A DNA stretch of 64,000 nt from Iamia sp038233075 (GCA_038233075.1 JBBSMQ010000015.1:1-64000); one strand, 5' to 3'. Numbered from the stretch's first letter, positions 45,815 to 55,150 are shown. A program made the numbers and translations. The notes: a model not told the origin generated them from the sequence alone.

Positions 45815-45835
45815 GCGGCGGCGACCAGCCGCCGC
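45815..45835. terminator. Strong hairpin between convergent ATPase remnant and phosphatase
   Basis: GCGGCGGC (45815-45822) pairs perfectly with GCCGCCGC (45828-45835) across a GACCA loop, 7 bases beyond the stop of the minus-strand phosphatase gene. A bidirectional terminator is likely; no T-tract is present. Confidence 0.5.
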
Positions 45836-45842
45836 TCGGGGA

Positions 45843-47507
45843 TCAGTCCTGGGTCAGGTCCAGATCTTGGGCGGTGTTGAGGGCGCTGCCGCCGACGGAC
45901 GGGAGGCCGAGCAGGTCGGTGACCAGGTTGGCGGCGTCGCCGTTGCGGATGGGTGGGGTGGCGGTCCCGTAGGCGGGCTGGGAGGTCCCGGGGTCGCGGC
46001 GTTCGGGGTTGAGGGCGTAGAGGTCCGCTCCGGGTGCGACGCCTGCTCCCCAGGCGTAGAAGGGGATGGTGTAGTTGCCCGGGTTGGTGACGTCGCCGTG
46101 GAAGTCGCCCACCCCGCCGTGGTCGGCGGTGACGATGACGACGGTGTCGAACGCGAGCGCGGGGTCGGCGGCCACCGCGTCGAGGACGTCGCCGATGTGG
46201 CCGTCGATGCCGGCCAGGGCGTCGAGGTACTCGGGCGACAGGAACTCCTGGGCGTGGCCCGCGGCGTCGGTGGCGCTCAGGTGGAGGAAGCTGAAGGTCG
46301 GCGGCGTCGTCCGGAGGCGGGCGAGGAGGGCATCGGTGGTGGTGGCCCCGGCGCCGCTGGCGCTGGTGTCGACCTTGTCGCGGCCGTCGTCCGGCCCGGT
46401 TGTGTCGGGCGCGCCGTTGGTCGCGTCCCAGCTGCGTTCGAGCAGGAGCAGCTTGGGGCTGCCGAAGTACATCGCGGTCGACCCGCCGGCGTCGTGCACC
46501 ACGTCGAAGACGCCGGGCACGTAGCTGCCGGCGTTGGCGGCGATGGTGCTGCCGTCGTCGTCGCTGAAGGTGATCTGGTGCCCGCCGGTCCCGGTGACCC
46601 GCCGTCCGGTGAGCATCGAGGTGTGGTTGGGGAGGGTCCGGGTGCGCTCCACCGCGCTGCGGGCGTTCAGGGTCGACGCCCCCTCGGCCCGGAGGCGGGT
46701 CAGGTTCGGGGCGCGGTCGGGCCCGAGGAGGGCCACCCCATCGGGGTTGAAGCCGTCGACCGACACCAGGATCACGTGGGTGACGTCGTCGGCCGGTGGG
46801 GGCGGTCCGGCCCTGCATTCGCGAGCCGCCCAGTCGGCGGTGCCGGCGAGCATCGCCGCGCCGGTGGCGGTCAGTTTGGTGGGTCCGTTGGAGTAGAGGG
46901 GGAAGGTGAGCCGACAGCCCGGCGCCCGGCTGCCGTCGGCCAGGGTGGCACCGGCGGCGATGGTGTACGCGGTGGCGCGGGCGGGGCTTGCGGCGGTGGC
47001 GACGACAGTGGCGCTGGCGGGGGGCGCGCCCCAGGAGACGCTGCTGGCGGTCTGGAAGGCGACGGTGCCGGTGGCGCCCCCGGCCATGGGGTGGCCCGGG
47101 GCGGTGATGGTGACGCTGGCGCCCGAGACGAGGCCGACGTCGGTGTTCCAGACCGGTCCGGCCAGGCCGAAGTCGTCGAAGAGGCTGGGCTTGGCCACCC
47201 AGATCGGTGCCGCCAGCGACGAGAGGGCCAGGACCTGCGGGGTGGCGTCAACGGTGTGGGACAGGATCGTGAAGGCGCTGGCGCTGACCTGGGCTCGGGT
47301 GACGCGGTCGTCGTCGGCCACCACCACCTCGTGGCGCGCGCCCTCGAGGCGGTTCTGCACCGATGCCTCGCCCGCGGTCAGCGCGGCGGCGTCGGCCACG
47401 ACGATCACGACCGGGGGTTCGGACGGCGACGGATCGCAGCCCGCCAGCGCAGACACGAGCAGTGCGGCGATGGCCAGGCCCACGAGCCTGGCATGTCGTG
47501 ATCCCAT
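45843..47507 (-). CDS. Alkaline-phosphatase-superfamily (nucleotide pyrophosphatase/phosphodiesterase) lipoprotein
   Basis: 554 residues. ATG 47505-47507 begins MGSRHARLVGLAIAALLVSA with lipobox LAGC. An N-terminal domain of about 220 residues (VVIVVADAAALTAGEASVQN onward) has a flavodoxin-like look. The catalytic domain starts HVILVSVDGFNPDGVALLGP with a metal Asp, then RTLPNHTSMLTGRRV with the nucleophile Thr/Ser position, LSATDAAGHAQEFLSPEYLD and VIVTADHGGVGDFHG with metal Asp/His. This is the NPP/phosphonoacetate-hydrolase layout. It would hydrolyse phosphodiesters outside the membrane; substrate unknown. Confidence 0.85.
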   Translation of the reverse strand: MGSRHARLVGLAIAALLVSALAGCDPSPSEPPVVIVVADAAALTAGEASVQNRLEGARHEVVVADDDRVTRAQVSASAFTILSHTVDATPQVLALSSLAAPIWVAKPSLFDDFGLAGPVWNTDVGLVSGASVTITAPGHPMAGGATGTVAFQTASSVSWGAPPASATVVATAASPARATAYTIAAGATLADGSRAPGCRLTFPLYSNGPTKLTATGAAMLAGTADWAARECRAGPPPPADDVTHVILVSVDGFNPDGVALLGPDRAPNLTRLRAEGASTLNARSAVERTRTLPNHTSMLTGRRVTGTGGHQITFSDDDGSTIAANAGSYVPGVFDVVHDAGGSTAMYFGSPKLLLLERSWDATNGAPDTTGPDDGRDKVDTSASGAGATTTDALLARLRTTPPTFSFLHLSATDAAGHAQEFLSPEYLDALAGIDGHIGDVLDAVAADPALAFDTVVIVTADHGGVGDFHGDVTNPGNYTIPFYAWGAGVAPGADLYALNPERRDPGTSQPAYGTATPPIRNGDAANLVTDLLGLPSVGGSALNTAQDLDLTQD

Positions 47508-47674
47508 CGCCTTGCCCCCTCAGTCGCCGGCGGACGTGCCGTCGGCGCGACCGCGACGATGATACGCACCGTGTGGGCACCTGTCACTGGCCCACGCGGC
47601 GTGATCGGTCCGCTCGACCCGATGGGCCTACCTGCCCCCGGGACCCGGCCGAGGCGGCCGCGAGAGGTTCGGGA

Positions 47675-48268
47675 TCAGGCCGTGGTGGGCAGCCAGGCCG
47701 GGCGGGTCGACTCGAAGGAGTCGATGGCGGCGTCGTCGCGCAGGGTGAGGGCGATGTCGTCGAGGCCCTCGAGGAAGCGGTGGCGCACCGAGTCATCGAG
47801 GGGGAAGTCGACGGCCAGGCCGATGGCCGGCGCCTCGAGGGTCCGGCGCTCCACGTCGATCGTGATCTCGAGGGTGGGGTCGGCTTCCGCGGCGCGGAGG
47901 AGCTGTTCGCTGACCTCCGGATCGACCACCACCGGCACCAGTCCGTTCTTGGTCGCGTTGTTGCGGAAGATGTCGCCGAAGCGGGGGCTGACCACCGCCG
48001 CGAATCCGTACTGCTGGATGGCCCACACCGCATGCTCCCGGGACGAGCCGGTGCCGAAGTTGGCCCCGGCCAGCAGGATGGTGGCCCCGGCGTGCTCCTC
48101 TCGGTTCAGCACGAAGTCACGGTCGTCGCGCCACTCCGAGAACAGGCCCTTCTCGAACCCGGTCCGGCTCACCTGCTTGAGCCAGTCCGAGGGGATGATC
48201 TGGTCGGTGTCGACGTCGGAGCGGTCGAGCGGCACCGCGGTGCCCGCGACGATGTGGACGGCATCCAT
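47675..48268 (-). CDS. leuD: 3-isopropylmalate dehydratase, small subunit
   Basis: 197-residue swivelling subunit that with LeuC isomerises 2-isopropylmalate to 3-isopropylmalate, and citraconate/methylmalate-type intermediates in the citramalate route. The signatures are AVPLDRSDVDTDQIIPSDWL, GANFGTGSSREHAVWAIQQY and VVSPRFGDIFRNNATKNGLV. ATG 48266-48268 is used. It lies 44 bases downstream of leuC. The spacer repeats the end of leuC (a second CCCCGATCGGAGC with its own stop), a sign of a small duplication. Confidence 0.95.
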   Translation of the reverse strand: MDAVHIVAGTAVPLDRSDVDTDQIIPSDWLKQVSRTGFEKGLFSEWRDDRDFVLNREEHAGATILLAGANFGTGSSREHAVWAIQQYGFAAVVSPRFGDIFRNNATKNGLVPVVVDPEVSEQLLRAAEADPTLEITIDVERRTLEAPAIGLAVDFPLDDSVRHRFLEGLDDIALTLRDDAAIDSFESTRPAWLPTTA

Positions 48269-48312
48269 GGCTCAGGCTCCGATCGGGGCGGTGGCGATTC
48301 GACGGTGGGGAC

Positions 48313-49737
48313 TCATGCACGCGCTCCGATCGGGGTGAGGTCGGACGGGGCCGCGAGGTGCCCCGTGATGGCGGTGGCGGCGGCCACCGGGGGCGACACC
48401 AGGTGGGTGCGCCCGCCCCGGCCCTGACGACCCTCGAAGTTGCGGTTGCTGGTGCTGGCGCAGCGCTCACCGGGCTCCAGCTTGTCGGGGTTCATGGCCA
48501 GGCACATCGAGCAGCCGGGGTCGCGCCAGTCGAAGCCGGCGTCGAGCAGCACCTGGTCGAGACCCTCCTCCTCGGCCTGGGCCTTCACCTTCCACGAGCC
48601 GGGGACCACGAGGGTGCGCAGGCCCGAGGCCACCCGCCGGCCCCGGGCGACGTCGGCCACGGCCCGCAGGTCCTCGATGCGGCCGTTGGTGCAGGATCCG
48701 ATGAACACGGTGTCGACCGCCACCTCGGCCAGCGGGGTGCCCCCGTCGAGGCCCATGTACTCCAGGGCCCGCTCGGCCGCATGGCGCTCGCTGGGGTCGG
48801 TCAGGTCGTCGGGCCGGGGGATGGCACCGGTGAGGGGAGCGACCTGGCCCGGGTTGGTGCCCCAGGAGACGTGGGGCGCGATCTCAGCGCCGTCGAGGCG
48901 AACCTCCTTGTCGAAGGCGGCGTCGGGATCGGTGACCAGGCCCCGCCAGTGGGCGATGGCCTCGTCCCAGGCGGCTCCGGTGGGCGCATGGGTCCGGCCC
49001 TGCAGGTAGTCGAAGGTGGTCTCATCCGGGGCGATGAGCCCGGCCTTGGCTCCCGCCTCGATCGACATGTTGCACACCGTCATGCGGCCCTCCATGGAGA
49101 GGGCCTCGATGACCGATCCGCGGTACTCGGCGATGTGGCCCATGCCGCCGCTGGTGCCGATGCGGCCCAGGATGGCGAGGATCACGTCCTTGGCCGTGCT
49201 GCCCGCCGGGAGCACGCCGTCGACGGTGATGGCCAGCGTCCGCGCCGGCGACTGGGGCAGGGTCTGGGTGGCCAGGACGTGCTCGACCTCGCTCGTCCCG
49301 ATGCCGAACGCCAGCGCTCCGAAGGCCCCGTGGGTGGAGGTGTGGCTGTCGCCGCACACGATGGTCATGCCCGGGAGGGTGAGGCCCTGCTCGGGGCCGA
49401 TGATGTGCACGATGCCCTGGCCGGGGTCGCCCATGGGGTGGATGGTGATGCCGAACTCGGCGCAGTTGGCCCGGAGGGTCTCCACCTGGGTGCGGGAGAC
49501 GGGATCGGCGATCTGCAGGTGAGTGTCGGCGGTGGGGACGTTGTGGTCCTCGGTGGCCAGGGTGAGGTCGGGACGGCGGACGGTGCGGCCCTCGAGGCGG
49601 AGCCCGTCGAAGGCCTGGGGGCTGGTCACCTCGTGGACCAGGTGGAGGTCGACGAAGAGCAGGTCGGGCTCGCCGTCACCACGGGTGACGACGTGGCCAT
49701 CCCACACCTTCTCGCTCAGGGTCCTGGGCTGGGCCAT
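48313..49737 (-). CDS. leuC: 3-isopropylmalate dehydratase, large subunit
   Basis: 474-residue aconitase-family subunit carrying a 4Fe-4S cluster. The three cluster ligands are Cys349 (FIGSCTNG), Cys409 and Cys412 (DPGCSMCLAMNPD). Substrate loops include ATEDHNVPTAD, VCGDSHTSTHGAFGALAFGI and TSNRNFEGRQGRGGRTHLVS. ATG 49735-49737 has AGGAGG four bases upstream. leuC and leuD form an operon that diverges from an IclR-type regulator. A perfect palindrome 28 bases before the leuC start is the likely control site. Confidence 0.96.
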   Translation of the reverse strand: MAQPRTLSEKVWDGHVVTRGDGEPDLLFVDLHLVHEVTSPQAFDGLRLEGRTVRRPDLTLATEDHNVPTADTHLQIADPVSRTQVETLRANCAEFGITIHPMGDPGQGIVHIIGPEQGLTLPGMTIVCGDSHTSTHGAFGALAFGIGTSEVEHVLATQTLPQSPARTLAITVDGVLPAGSTAKDVILAILGRIGTSGGMGHIAEYRGSVIEALSMEGRMTVCNMSIEAGAKAGLIAPDETTFDYLQGRTHAPTGAAWDEAIAHWRGLVTDPDAAFDKEVRLDGAEIAPHVSWGTNPGQVAPLTGAIPRPDDLTDPSERHAAERALEYMGLDGGTPLAEVAVDTVFIGSCTNGRIEDLRAVADVARGRRVASGLRTLVVPGSWKVKAQAEEEGLDQVLLDAGFDWRDPGCSMCLAMNPDKLEPGERCASTSNRNFEGRQGRGGRTHLVSPPVAAATAITGHLAAPSDLTPIGARA

Positions 49738-49764
49738 GGGGCCTCCTCTGCGCTCGGCTCGTCC

Positions 49765-49781
49765 GTCTCATCAGATGAGAC
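49765..49781. promoter_or_regulatory. Palindromic operator between leuC and iclR-type regulator
   Basis: GTCTCATCAGATGAGAC is a perfect 8-bp inverted repeat around one central base. It sits in the 58-base gap between the divergent leuC and iclR-type starts, 28 bases from leuC and 15 from the regulator. IclR regulators such as LtbR and NdgR control leuCD from such intergenic sites, so this is the probable shared operator. Confidence 0.75.
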
Positions 49782-49795
49782 AGTAGTCTTGCCTT

Positions 49796-50452
49796 GTGGA
49801 ACGCAGCGTAGGCACCGTGGGCGTGCTCGACAAGTCGGTGGGAGTGCTGCGGGCCCTGGTCGACGGGCCTCTGCCCCTCGCCGGCCTGGTCGCCGCCACC
49901 GGTCTGTCCCGCGCCACCACCCACCGGCTGGCCGCCGCCCTGGTCGACCACGGCTTCGTGCGTCGCACCGACGACGGCCGCTTCGCCCTCGGCGCCGAGC
50001 TGGTGGGCCTGGGTCGGGCCGCGGCCGCGGGCTGGCCGTGGGGCGAGGCCGCCGGCCCCGCCCTCGCGGCGCTGGTGGAGGCCACGGGGGAGAGTGCTCA
50101 GCTCTACATCCGCGAGGGCGATGCCCGTCGCTGTCTGCTGTCGCGCGACTCGGCCCACGAGCTGCGGACCATCGTCGCCGAAGGGGTGCGCCTCCCCCTG
50201 GAGGTGGGCTCGGCGGGACGGGTGCTCCGCGACGCGGCAGCCGTCGACGGCGCCACGTGGGTCGCCTCGGTGGAGGAGCGGGCCCCGGGCGTCGCCTCGG
50301 TCAGCGCCCCGGTCCGCGACCCCGCCGGCGTCGTCGTCGCCGCCGTCGGCATCAGCGGCCCGGTCGACCGCCTGGGCCCCGCGCCGGGCGAGCACCACGG
50401 CCCCGCGGTCGTGGCCGCCGCCGCCCGCATCGAGGCCGCCCTGCCCCGCTGA
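49796..50452 (+). CDS. IclR family transcriptional regulator of leucine genes (LtbR/NdgR-like)
   Basis: 218 residues. The N-terminal winged helix reads TVGVLDKSVGVLRALVDGPL, then LAGLVAATGLSRATTHRLAA, and the effector domain follows with SAQLYIREGDARRCLLSRDS and GVASVSAPVRDPAGVVVAAV. The protein and its divergent position next to leuCD match LtbR of Corynebacterium and NdgR of Streptomyces, which regulate leucine and related genes. GTG 49796 has no ribosome site, so the mRNA may be leaderless. It should bind the palindrome at 49765-49781 and thereby also control itself. Confidence 0.85.
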   Translation: MERSVGTVGVLDKSVGVLRALVDGPLPLAGLVAATGLSRATTHRLAAALVDHGFVRRTDDGRFALGAELVGLGRAAAAGWPWGEAAGPALAALVEATGESAQLYIREGDARRCLLSRDSAHELRTIVAEGVRLPLEVGSAGRVLRDAAAVDGATWVASVEERAPGVASVSAPVRDPAGVVVAAVGISGPVDRLGPAPGEHHGPAVVAAAARIEAALPR

Positions 50453-50557
50453 CGGCACGCACCGGGCACCGTCCCGTTCCGGCGACGTTGATAGCGGTCA
50501 TGTTGGTTGGGTGTCACAGGATGTGGTGGGTCGGCGCTCCTGCGGGCGCGCCGGGTC

Positions 50558-51322
50558 TCAGCCGACGAGGTGGAAGCGGGCGCCGGTGGGGTCGGCGGCC
50601 ACCGCCAGGCGGCCGTACGGGGTGTCGTCGGGGCCCATCACCTTGGCCCCGCCCAGCTCCACGATCCGGGCCAGCGCGGCGTCGGTGTCGGCCACCTGGA
50701 AGTAGGTGGCCCAGTAGGCCGGCGGGCCGTCGGGGCCCATCACGGTGTCGTCCATGATCCCGGCCAGCGCCGCCTCCTCCTCGCCCATGGTCGTGTAGCG
50801 GAAGTCCTCGGTGTCGCTGGCGACGTGGGTGTCCCAGCCGAACACCTCCTCGTGGAAGGCGACGCTCTCCTTGTAGGAGCGGGTGTGGAGCTCGAACCAC
50901 CCGGGGCTGCCGGGCTCGGCGAGGACGCCGAAGCCTTGGTGGCCGGTCGGCTGCCAGATGCCGAAGGCGGCGCCTCCGGGCTCGGTGAGCACGGCCATGT
51001 GTCCCATCTCCGGCACCTCCATCGGGCCCATGACGAGCTGGCCGCCGTGGGCGGCCGCGGCGTCGACGGTGGCCTGGGCGTCGGCGGTGGCCAGGTACAC
51101 CGTCCAGGCGTCGGGCGCGCCCGAGGAACCGTCGTTGGTCATGGCCCCGGCCACCATCGTCCCGTCGCGCTCGAAGCTGATGTAGCCGCCGTACTCCTCA
51201 CCTCCGACCACGGAGGTCCAGCCGAACAGGTCGCCGTAGAACGAGCGGGCCGCCTCGGCGTCGGAGGTGAACAGGTCGATCCAGCAGGGTGCGCCCAGGG
51301 GGGCGGAGTCACGACGGGGCAT
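50558..51322 (-). CDS. VOC (glyoxalase/bleomycin resistance) family protein, two domains
   Basis: 254 residues made of two vicinal-oxygen-chelate repeats. The first starts APCWIDLFTSDAEAARSFYG with LFGWTSVVGGEEYGGYISF, the second PGWFELHTRSYKESVAFHEE with VFGWDTHVASDTEDFRYTT. WIDLFTSD and WFELHTRS occupy equivalent places, and each domain ends in GAAFGIWQP or GARFHLVG. Actinobacteria carry many such proteins; some bind metals or small lactones, but the function is not assigned. ATG 51320-51322 has GAGAGGACC upstream. It converges with the iclR gene and has repeats upstream. Confidence 0.85.
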   Translation of the reverse strand: MPRRDSAPLGAPCWIDLFTSDAEAARSFYGDLFGWTSVVGGEEYGGYISFERDGTMVAGAMTNDGSSGAPDAWTVYLATADAQATVDAAAAHGGQLVMGPMEVPEMGHMAVLTEPGGAAFGIWQPTGHQGFGVLAEPGSPGWFELHTRSYKESVAFHEEVFGWDTHVASDTEDFRYTTMGEEEAALAGIMDDTVMGPDGPPAYWATYFQVADTDAALARIVELGGAKVMGPDDTPYGRLAVAADPTGARFHLVG

Positions 51323-51397
51323 GGGAGGTCCTCTCGGTCAGCGGGGTTGCTACCCGTACCGACGGACCCGCCACCCCGAACTCATCGCTCCACCCCG

Positions 51398-51514
51398 AAA
51401 CTGCAGTGATGAGGGACCGGAGACGTCCCGGATCACTCCCGTTTCCGTGGCTCGCCCGGCGACCCGCAAACGGCAGTGATGAGGGACCGGAGGCGTCCGG
51501 GATCACCGCCGTTT
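51398..51514 (-). repeat. Two tandem palindromic repeats after yqeY
   Basis: Copy one (51398-51444) and copy two (51468-51514) share CAGTGATGAGGGACCGGAG and have a 70-base period. Each is a long imperfect palindrome; in copy two AAACGGCAGTGAT faces ATCACCGCCGTTT. They fill the spacer between the yqeY stop (51531) and the VOC gene start, so on the minus strand they lie 3' of yqeY. Confidence 0.75.
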
Positions 51515-51530
51515 CGGGGGAGGGGAGTGG

Positions 51531-51983
51531 TCAGGCGCCGGTGAGGCGCGCCTTCACCAGGGTGCTCACCGCCTTGCCGTTGGCCCGGCCGGCCACCTCG
51601 GCCTGGGTGGCCTTCATGGCCGCGCCCATGTCCTTCGGTGAGGTGAAGCCGCCGTCGGCCAGGACGCGGTCGACCAGGGCGGCCAGCCCGTCGCCGGTCA
51701 GCCGGGCCGGGAGGTACCGGGCCAGGACCTCGCCCTCGGCCCGCTCCCGCTCGGCCTGCTCGCCGCGGCCCGCCTCGGCGTACGCCTCGGCGGCCTCGTC
51801 GCGCTTCTTGGCCTCCTTGCCGATGAGGGTGATCACGTCATCGTCGGTCAGCTCGTGGGCCCCGTCGCCTGCCACCCGGGCCTCCTTCACCGCGGCGAGG
51901 GCGGATCGCAGGACGGCGACGGTCAGCTCGTCGCGGGCCTTCATGGCGGTGGTCAGGTCGGTCTGGATCTGGTCGGCGAGCAT
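51531..51983 (-). CDS. yqeY: GatB/YqeY domain protein
   Basis: 150-residue stand-alone YqeY domain. LADQIQTDLTTAMKARDELT begins the helical bundle, VITLIGKEAKKRDEAAEAYA continues it, and DMGAAMKATQAEVAGRANGK with VSTLVKARL ends it. The domain is the tRNA-binding tail of GatB, the amidotransferase that converts Glu-tRNA(Gln) to Gln-tRNA(Gln). The free form is widespread and its exact role unclear. Length is normal for the family. ATG 51981-51983 is preceded by GAGGACCC. A palindromic repeat pair follows its stop. Confidence 0.92.
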   Translation of the reverse strand: MLADQIQTDLTTAMKARDELTVAVLRSALAAVKEARVAGDGAHELTDDDVITLIGKEAKKRDEAAEAYAEAGRGEQAERERAEGEVLARYLPARLTGDGLAALVDRVLADGGFTSPKDMGAAMKATQAEVAGRANGKAVSTLVKARLTGA

Positions 51984-52039
51984 CGGGTCCTCCGCGGGGT
52001 CGGCAGATCCACTCTGGTCGATTCCGGCGGTGGCGCCCT

Positions 52040-52146
52040 CACCAGAACGAAGTGGTGCAGGGTCTGGTGGTCAGGGCCACCGGGCTCCGCGCCAGCTCGC
52101 GGTGGGCGGGGGCTCCGGTCGGAGCGTCGGTCTCGCGCCCGACCGG
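52040..52146 (-). repeat. Two hairpins after the MBL hydrolase gene
   Basis: CACCAGA (52040-52046) pairs with TCTGGTG (52063-52069), and CCGGTCGG (52115-52122) pairs with CCGACCGG (52139-52146). Both lie just downstream of the minus-strand MBL gene (stop at 52154), in the spacer before yqeY. The second, nearer hairpin is a candidate terminator; neither has a T-run. Confidence 0.5.
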
Positions 52147-52153
52147 ACCGGTG

Positions 52154-53125
<972 letters not shown>

Positions 53126-53248
53126 ACCGACGCCGACGACGGGCCGCCGCCGTGGGCGTTCGCTCTGTCCTGGTGTCGATCGCCGCTGCGGCGACCGCTT
53201 TGCTCACCAGGGGCTCAGAGCTCGGTGGCGGCGCAGGCAGATGGGCGT

Positions 53249-53412
53249 CCATTGGCCGGTCGGCCTCGGCTGACGCCTCGGCATTGCCCCGTCGCTGTGT
53301 GAGGACCATCCACGAAGGGCCCGGTCACGGCATTCAGCGAAGGAGCACCGCATCGTCGCTGAGAGGCTCGGGGCGTCCCGCGCGACTCGGCCCTGGTGGC
53401 GCCCCTGCGTTC
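53249..53412 (+). repeat. Intergenic repeat element related to 7.19-7.32 kb
   Basis: The spacer between the MBL gene and the alpha/beta hydrolase contains TGGGCGTCCA, GCCTCGGCTGACGCCTCGGC (53263-53282) and GTCGCTG, then a second block 53344-53410 (GTCGCTGAGAGG onward). Both match parts of the 7187-7310 element. The copy here is spread over two pieces with about 45 unrelated bases between them. It borders the hydrolase stop at 53420. Confidence 0.6.
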
Positions 53413-53419
53413 GCCGGGG

Positions 53420-54319
53420 TCAATCGAGGCGCAGACCGTCCAGCGCTCGGCGGAAGGTGGGCACCCACACGTCGGACATGGTGACCACCGCGTTGTGGGG
53501 CCCGGGCACCTCGTAGGCACGGGCGCCGGGGATGGCGGCGGCCAGACCCCGCTGGCGGCGGGTGGGGACGGTGCGGTCCTGGGTGGTCATGATCACCGCT
53601 GTCGGCACATCGACGTCGCCGATCCAACGGTTGGAGCGGAAGCGCCCCAGCGCCGCGCCCACGTGGAGCAGGGCGGACGGGTCGCTCCGCAACAGCTCGC
53701 GCCGGAACCACTCGGCATAGGGGCCGTCGGTGATCTTGCCGTTGACGGCCTGCACCATGCGGGCCCGAGCCGGGCCCGGCCACGCCCGCACCGCAGGGGC
53801 GACCCAGGCCTGACCCCGGTACCAGAGGTCGCCCACCGGACCGGTCTGGAAGTTGCGGGCGGTGGAGCACAGCACCAGTCCCTGCACCCGCTCGGGGTTG
53901 CGGTGCCACAACAGCTGGGCCACGGCGCCGCCGAGCGAGTAGCCGACGACCACAGCCTGCTCGGAGCCGACCGCGTCGAGGACGTCGACCATGTCGTCGG
54001 CGAGGGACTCCAGACGCACCCGCTGCCGGCCGTGAGAGCGCAGCCCGCGGCCGTGGCCGCGCAGGTCCGGGGCGATCACCCGGTAGTCGTCGGCCAGGGT
54101 CGGGTAGCTGGCGGCGAAGGTGGTGTCGGCGGTGACGGTCCAGCCGTGGATCACGAGCACGTCGGTGCGTCCGGCCCCGTCTGGGTCGGCCCGGAGCCAC
54201 GATGGCCCGCGATCACCCAGCTCGACCATGCGACCGGGAGGCAGACCGGGGGGCGCCGGCACCCCGTCGTCGAGGGTGCCGGCCACCTCGCCGTCGGCGT
54301 CGATCGCCTGCTCGCTCAT
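53420..54319 (-). CDS. Alpha/beta hydrolase
   Basis: 299 residues. ATG 54317-54319 has GAGGAGAC directly upstream; longer upstream starts run through repeats and are rejected. VLVIHGWTVTADTTFAASYP supplies the oxyanion loop, IAPDLRGHGRG the next strand, and the nucleophile Ser is in VVGYSLGGAVAQLL. The acid is in TTQDRTVPTRRQ and the base in VPGPHNAVV. No signal peptide, so it acts in the cytoplasm. Substrate unknown; similar actinobacterial proteins are annotated as hydrolases of small esters. greA lies upstream on the same strand behind a repeat cluster. Confidence 0.87.
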   Translation of the reverse strand: MSEQAIDADGEVAGTLDDGVPAPPGLPPGRMVELGDRGPSWLRADPDGAGRTDVLVIHGWTVTADTTFAASYPTLADDYRVIAPDLRGHGRGLRSHGRQRVRLESLADDMVDVLDAVGSEQAVVVGYSLGGAVAQLLWHRNPERVQGLVLCSTARNFQTGPVGDLWYRGQAWVAPAVRAWPGPARARMVQAVNGKITDGPYAEWFRRELLRSDPSALLHVGAALGRFRSNRWIGDVDVPTAVIMTTQDRTVPTRRQRGLAAAIPGARAYEVPGPHNAVVTMSDVWVPTFRRALDGLRLD

Positions 54320-54423
54320 CGTCTCCTCATCGGCCGCTTCGGCGTCGCGGACAGGATCGCCAGGGAGCAGCCATCGGCCACAGTGTGCCCTCCACCGCAG
54401 CCCATCCGTCGCCGTACCGCATG

Positions 54424-54576
54424 CTGAGTGCGCCCTCCAGAGAACGCTGGACACTCAGAACGGTGGCCGGCTCGACCCATCGCGCTTCTGACTGCCGAGC
54501 CCCCCGGTGAACGCTGGACACGCAGAATCGAGCGCGCCCTCCAAGGAACGCCGGGCACACAGAACCGAGAGGGTCC
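54424..54576 (-). repeat. Three diverged palindromic repeat copies after greA
   Basis: The core GAACGCTGGACAC appears at 54442, 54509 and, altered, at 54546. Copy one is a clear hairpin: CTGAGTG faces CACTCAG with inner CCAG and CTGG. Copy two has TTCTG facing CAGAA. The cluster fills the gap between the greA stop (54592) and the hydrolase gene. On the minus strand it lies 3' of greA. Confidence 0.65.
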
Positions 54577-54591
54577 GTCGATGGACCCAGG

Positions 54592-55059
54592 TCAGTCGAC
54601 GTCGACCAGCTCGACGGAGACGGTGGCGCCGGTGGGCGTGTCGTAGGCGACCGTGTCACCGGGGACGTGGCCGAGGAGGGCGGCGCCCATGGGGGATCCG
54701 GGCGACATGACGTCGAGGTCGTCGTGGCGCTCCTCGATGGAGCCGAGGAGGTACCGCTCGGTGTCGTCGTCGCCCTCGAAGCGGACGGTCACGACCGACC
54801 CCGACCGCACCTCGCCTCCGGTCTCGGCCTCGACGATCTCGGCGTCCTCGAGGATGCCGGCTAGGTGCATGATGCGCCCCTCCATCTTGCCCTGCTCCTC
54901 CTTGGCGGCGTGGTAGTCGCCGTTCTCGGAGAGGTCGCCCAGCTCGCGGGCCGTCTCGATCTTGCGGGCGATCTCGACCCGGCCCCGGGTGGTGAGGTCG
55001 GAGTGCTCGGACTTGAGCCGGTCGTAGGCCGCCTGGGAGAGCTGCGTGGTCGCGGGCAT
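54592..55059 (-). CDS. greA: Transcription elongation factor GreA
   Basis: 155-residue factor that stimulates transcript cleavage by backtracked RNA polymerase. The N-terminal coiled coil runs through AAYDRLKSEHSDLTTRGRVE and carries the functional acidic tip in ARELGDLSENGDYHAAKEEQ. The C-terminal FKBP-like domain has YLLGSIEERHDDLDVMSPGS and PMGAALLGHVPGDTVAY. Length is normal. ATG 55057-55059 is used. It diverges from leuB across a 238-base control region. Confidence 0.93.
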   Translation of the reverse strand: MPATTQLSQAAYDRLKSEHSDLTTRGRVEIARKIETARELGDLSENGDYHAAKEEQGKMEGRIMHLAGILEDAEIVEAETGGEVRSGSVVTVRFEGDDDTERYLLGSIEERHDDLDVMSPGSPMGAALLGHVPGDTVAYDTPTGATVSVELVDVD

Positions 55060-55138
55060 CCCCGGAAGGCTAGCGACGTCGGGCCCGGCGCCACCCGGTG
55101 CGGAGCGAACCGGGGCGACGGGTGCGCTCGGGGTGACC

Positions 55139-55144
55139 TATGCT
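55139..55144 (+). promoter_or_regulatory. leuB: Putative -10 element for the leuB leader
   Basis: TATGCT ends 7 bases before the ATG of the short leader ORF at 55151, the usual distance from a -10 hexamer to a transcription start. The leader ORF would then be leaderless, which is common in actinobacteria. No clear -35 hexamer is visible. Confidence 0.4.
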
Positions 55145-55150
55145 CACGAG

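Noticed and set aside
48358..50757. 799-codon plus-strand open frame
   Set aside because: Antisense to leuC and out of frame through the iclR gene; both are unmistakable real genes.
54320..54454. Longer start for the alpha/beta hydrolase at 54454
   Set aside because: It runs through the repeat cluster, while ATG 54319 has a strong GAGGAGAC site.
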